Origin: JAYZVT01 sp050248375
GTDB lineage: Bacteria > Pseudomonadota > Alphaproteobacteria > Rhizobiales > Methyloligellaceae
Assembly (NCBI GenBank): GCA_050248375.1
Contig: JBFWSL010000032.1
Span: forward strand, 1-21,098
Reading direction: 5' to 3'
Length of the DNA: 21,098 bases
The position numbers and the translations under genes were made by a program. The notes under the pieces were generated by a model. It did no database searches. It worked only from the letters and a program-made list of their open reading frames with translations, and had not been told where the DNA came from. Shown piece after piece: positions 20,966 to 21,098 of this stretch (position 1 is the first letter of the stretch; each line of letters begins with the position of its first letter).

Positions 20966-21098
20966 GTGAGCCGGCTCCACGAGTTCGCTCCCGCCAAGAT
21001 CAATCTCACCCTCAAGGTGCTCGGCCGCCGCGCGGACGGCTATCACGAATTGCATAGCCTGGTGGCTTTCCCCTCCGTCGGCGACCGGCTCGATCTGG
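20966..21098 (+). CDS. ispE: 4-diphosphocytidyl-2-C-methyl-D-erythritol kinase (N-terminal part)
   Basis: IspE phosphorylates CDP-methylerythritol in the non-mevalonate isoprenoid pathway. Only the first 44 codons are present: SRLHEFAPAKINLTLKVLGR, then RADGYHELHSLVAFPSVGD. The PAKINLTL strand and RADGYHEL segment are diagnostic of the family. The GTG at 20966 gives the usual N-terminus. An in-frame TTG at 20930 overlaps the TPR stop as TTGA, which would add twelve residues and couple translation; this cannot be settled here. Confidence 0.9.
   Translation, partial: MSRLHEFAPAKINLTLKVLGRRADGYHELHSLVAFPSVGDRLDL

Overview
This is an ordinary-looking but information-rich chromosomal segment from a GC-rich alphaproteobacterium, most likely in the Hyphomicrobiales (Rhizobiales) or a close relative. 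The inference rests on several independent signs. A CcrM-type GANTC methyltransferase gene is present. There is a direct-repeat LexA box of the alphaproteobacterial type (GTTC-N7-GTTC) and a TTAA-N7-TTAA CtrA-like site. A GAGCATGATCC...GGATCATGCTC palindromic intergenic repeat resembles one I associate with rhizobial genomes. The gene order mutY / DUF721 / dsbA / smc and etfQO / TPR / ispE also fits. No phage, transposase, CRISPR, rRNA or tRNA was seen.

Layout. 1-3550 (minus): DUF721/DciA-like protein, two tandem DsbA-type thiol oxidoreductases and the N-terminal 463 codons of SMC. 3601-4716 (plus): mutY, convergent with ccrM; the gap between them holds three copies of a GC-rich hairpin. 4945-7983 (minus): PA0069-family radical SAM gene, rnhB and ccrM, probably one transcription unit, headed by an SOS-box promoter. 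8085-9420 (plus): a GT2 glycosyltransferase and a DUF2064 protein, probably read from a leaderless promoter. 9427-10422 (minus): Tat-exported metallo-beta-lactamase-fold hydrolase. 10704-12126: two divergent bactofilin genes around a 472-bp regulatory region with a CtrA-like palindrome, GANTC sites and DnaA-box-like sequences. 12283-12834 (minus): moaB. 13030-17231 (minus): cyanide-insensitive-type bd oxidase cydAB, a translationally coupled NfsA-like nitroreductase, and a family-4-like uracil-DNA glycosylase upstream. 17326-21098 (plus): ETF-ubiquinone oxidoreductase, an exported TPR protein and the start of ispE.

Much of the window concerns genome maintenance and the cell cycle: SMC, DUF721/DciA, MutY, CcrM, RNase HII, UDG and the SOS-controlled radical SAM protein. 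A second group is respiratory: ETF-QO and the bd oxidase both act on the quinone pool. The most interesting signals are regulatory: (i) the CtrA/CcrM/DnaA site cluster between the bactofilins; (ii) a LexA box that could place rnhB and ccrM under DNA-damage control; (iii) a UDG that has lost two of the four expected iron-sulfur cysteines; and (iv) four short tandem duplications confined to gene junctions.
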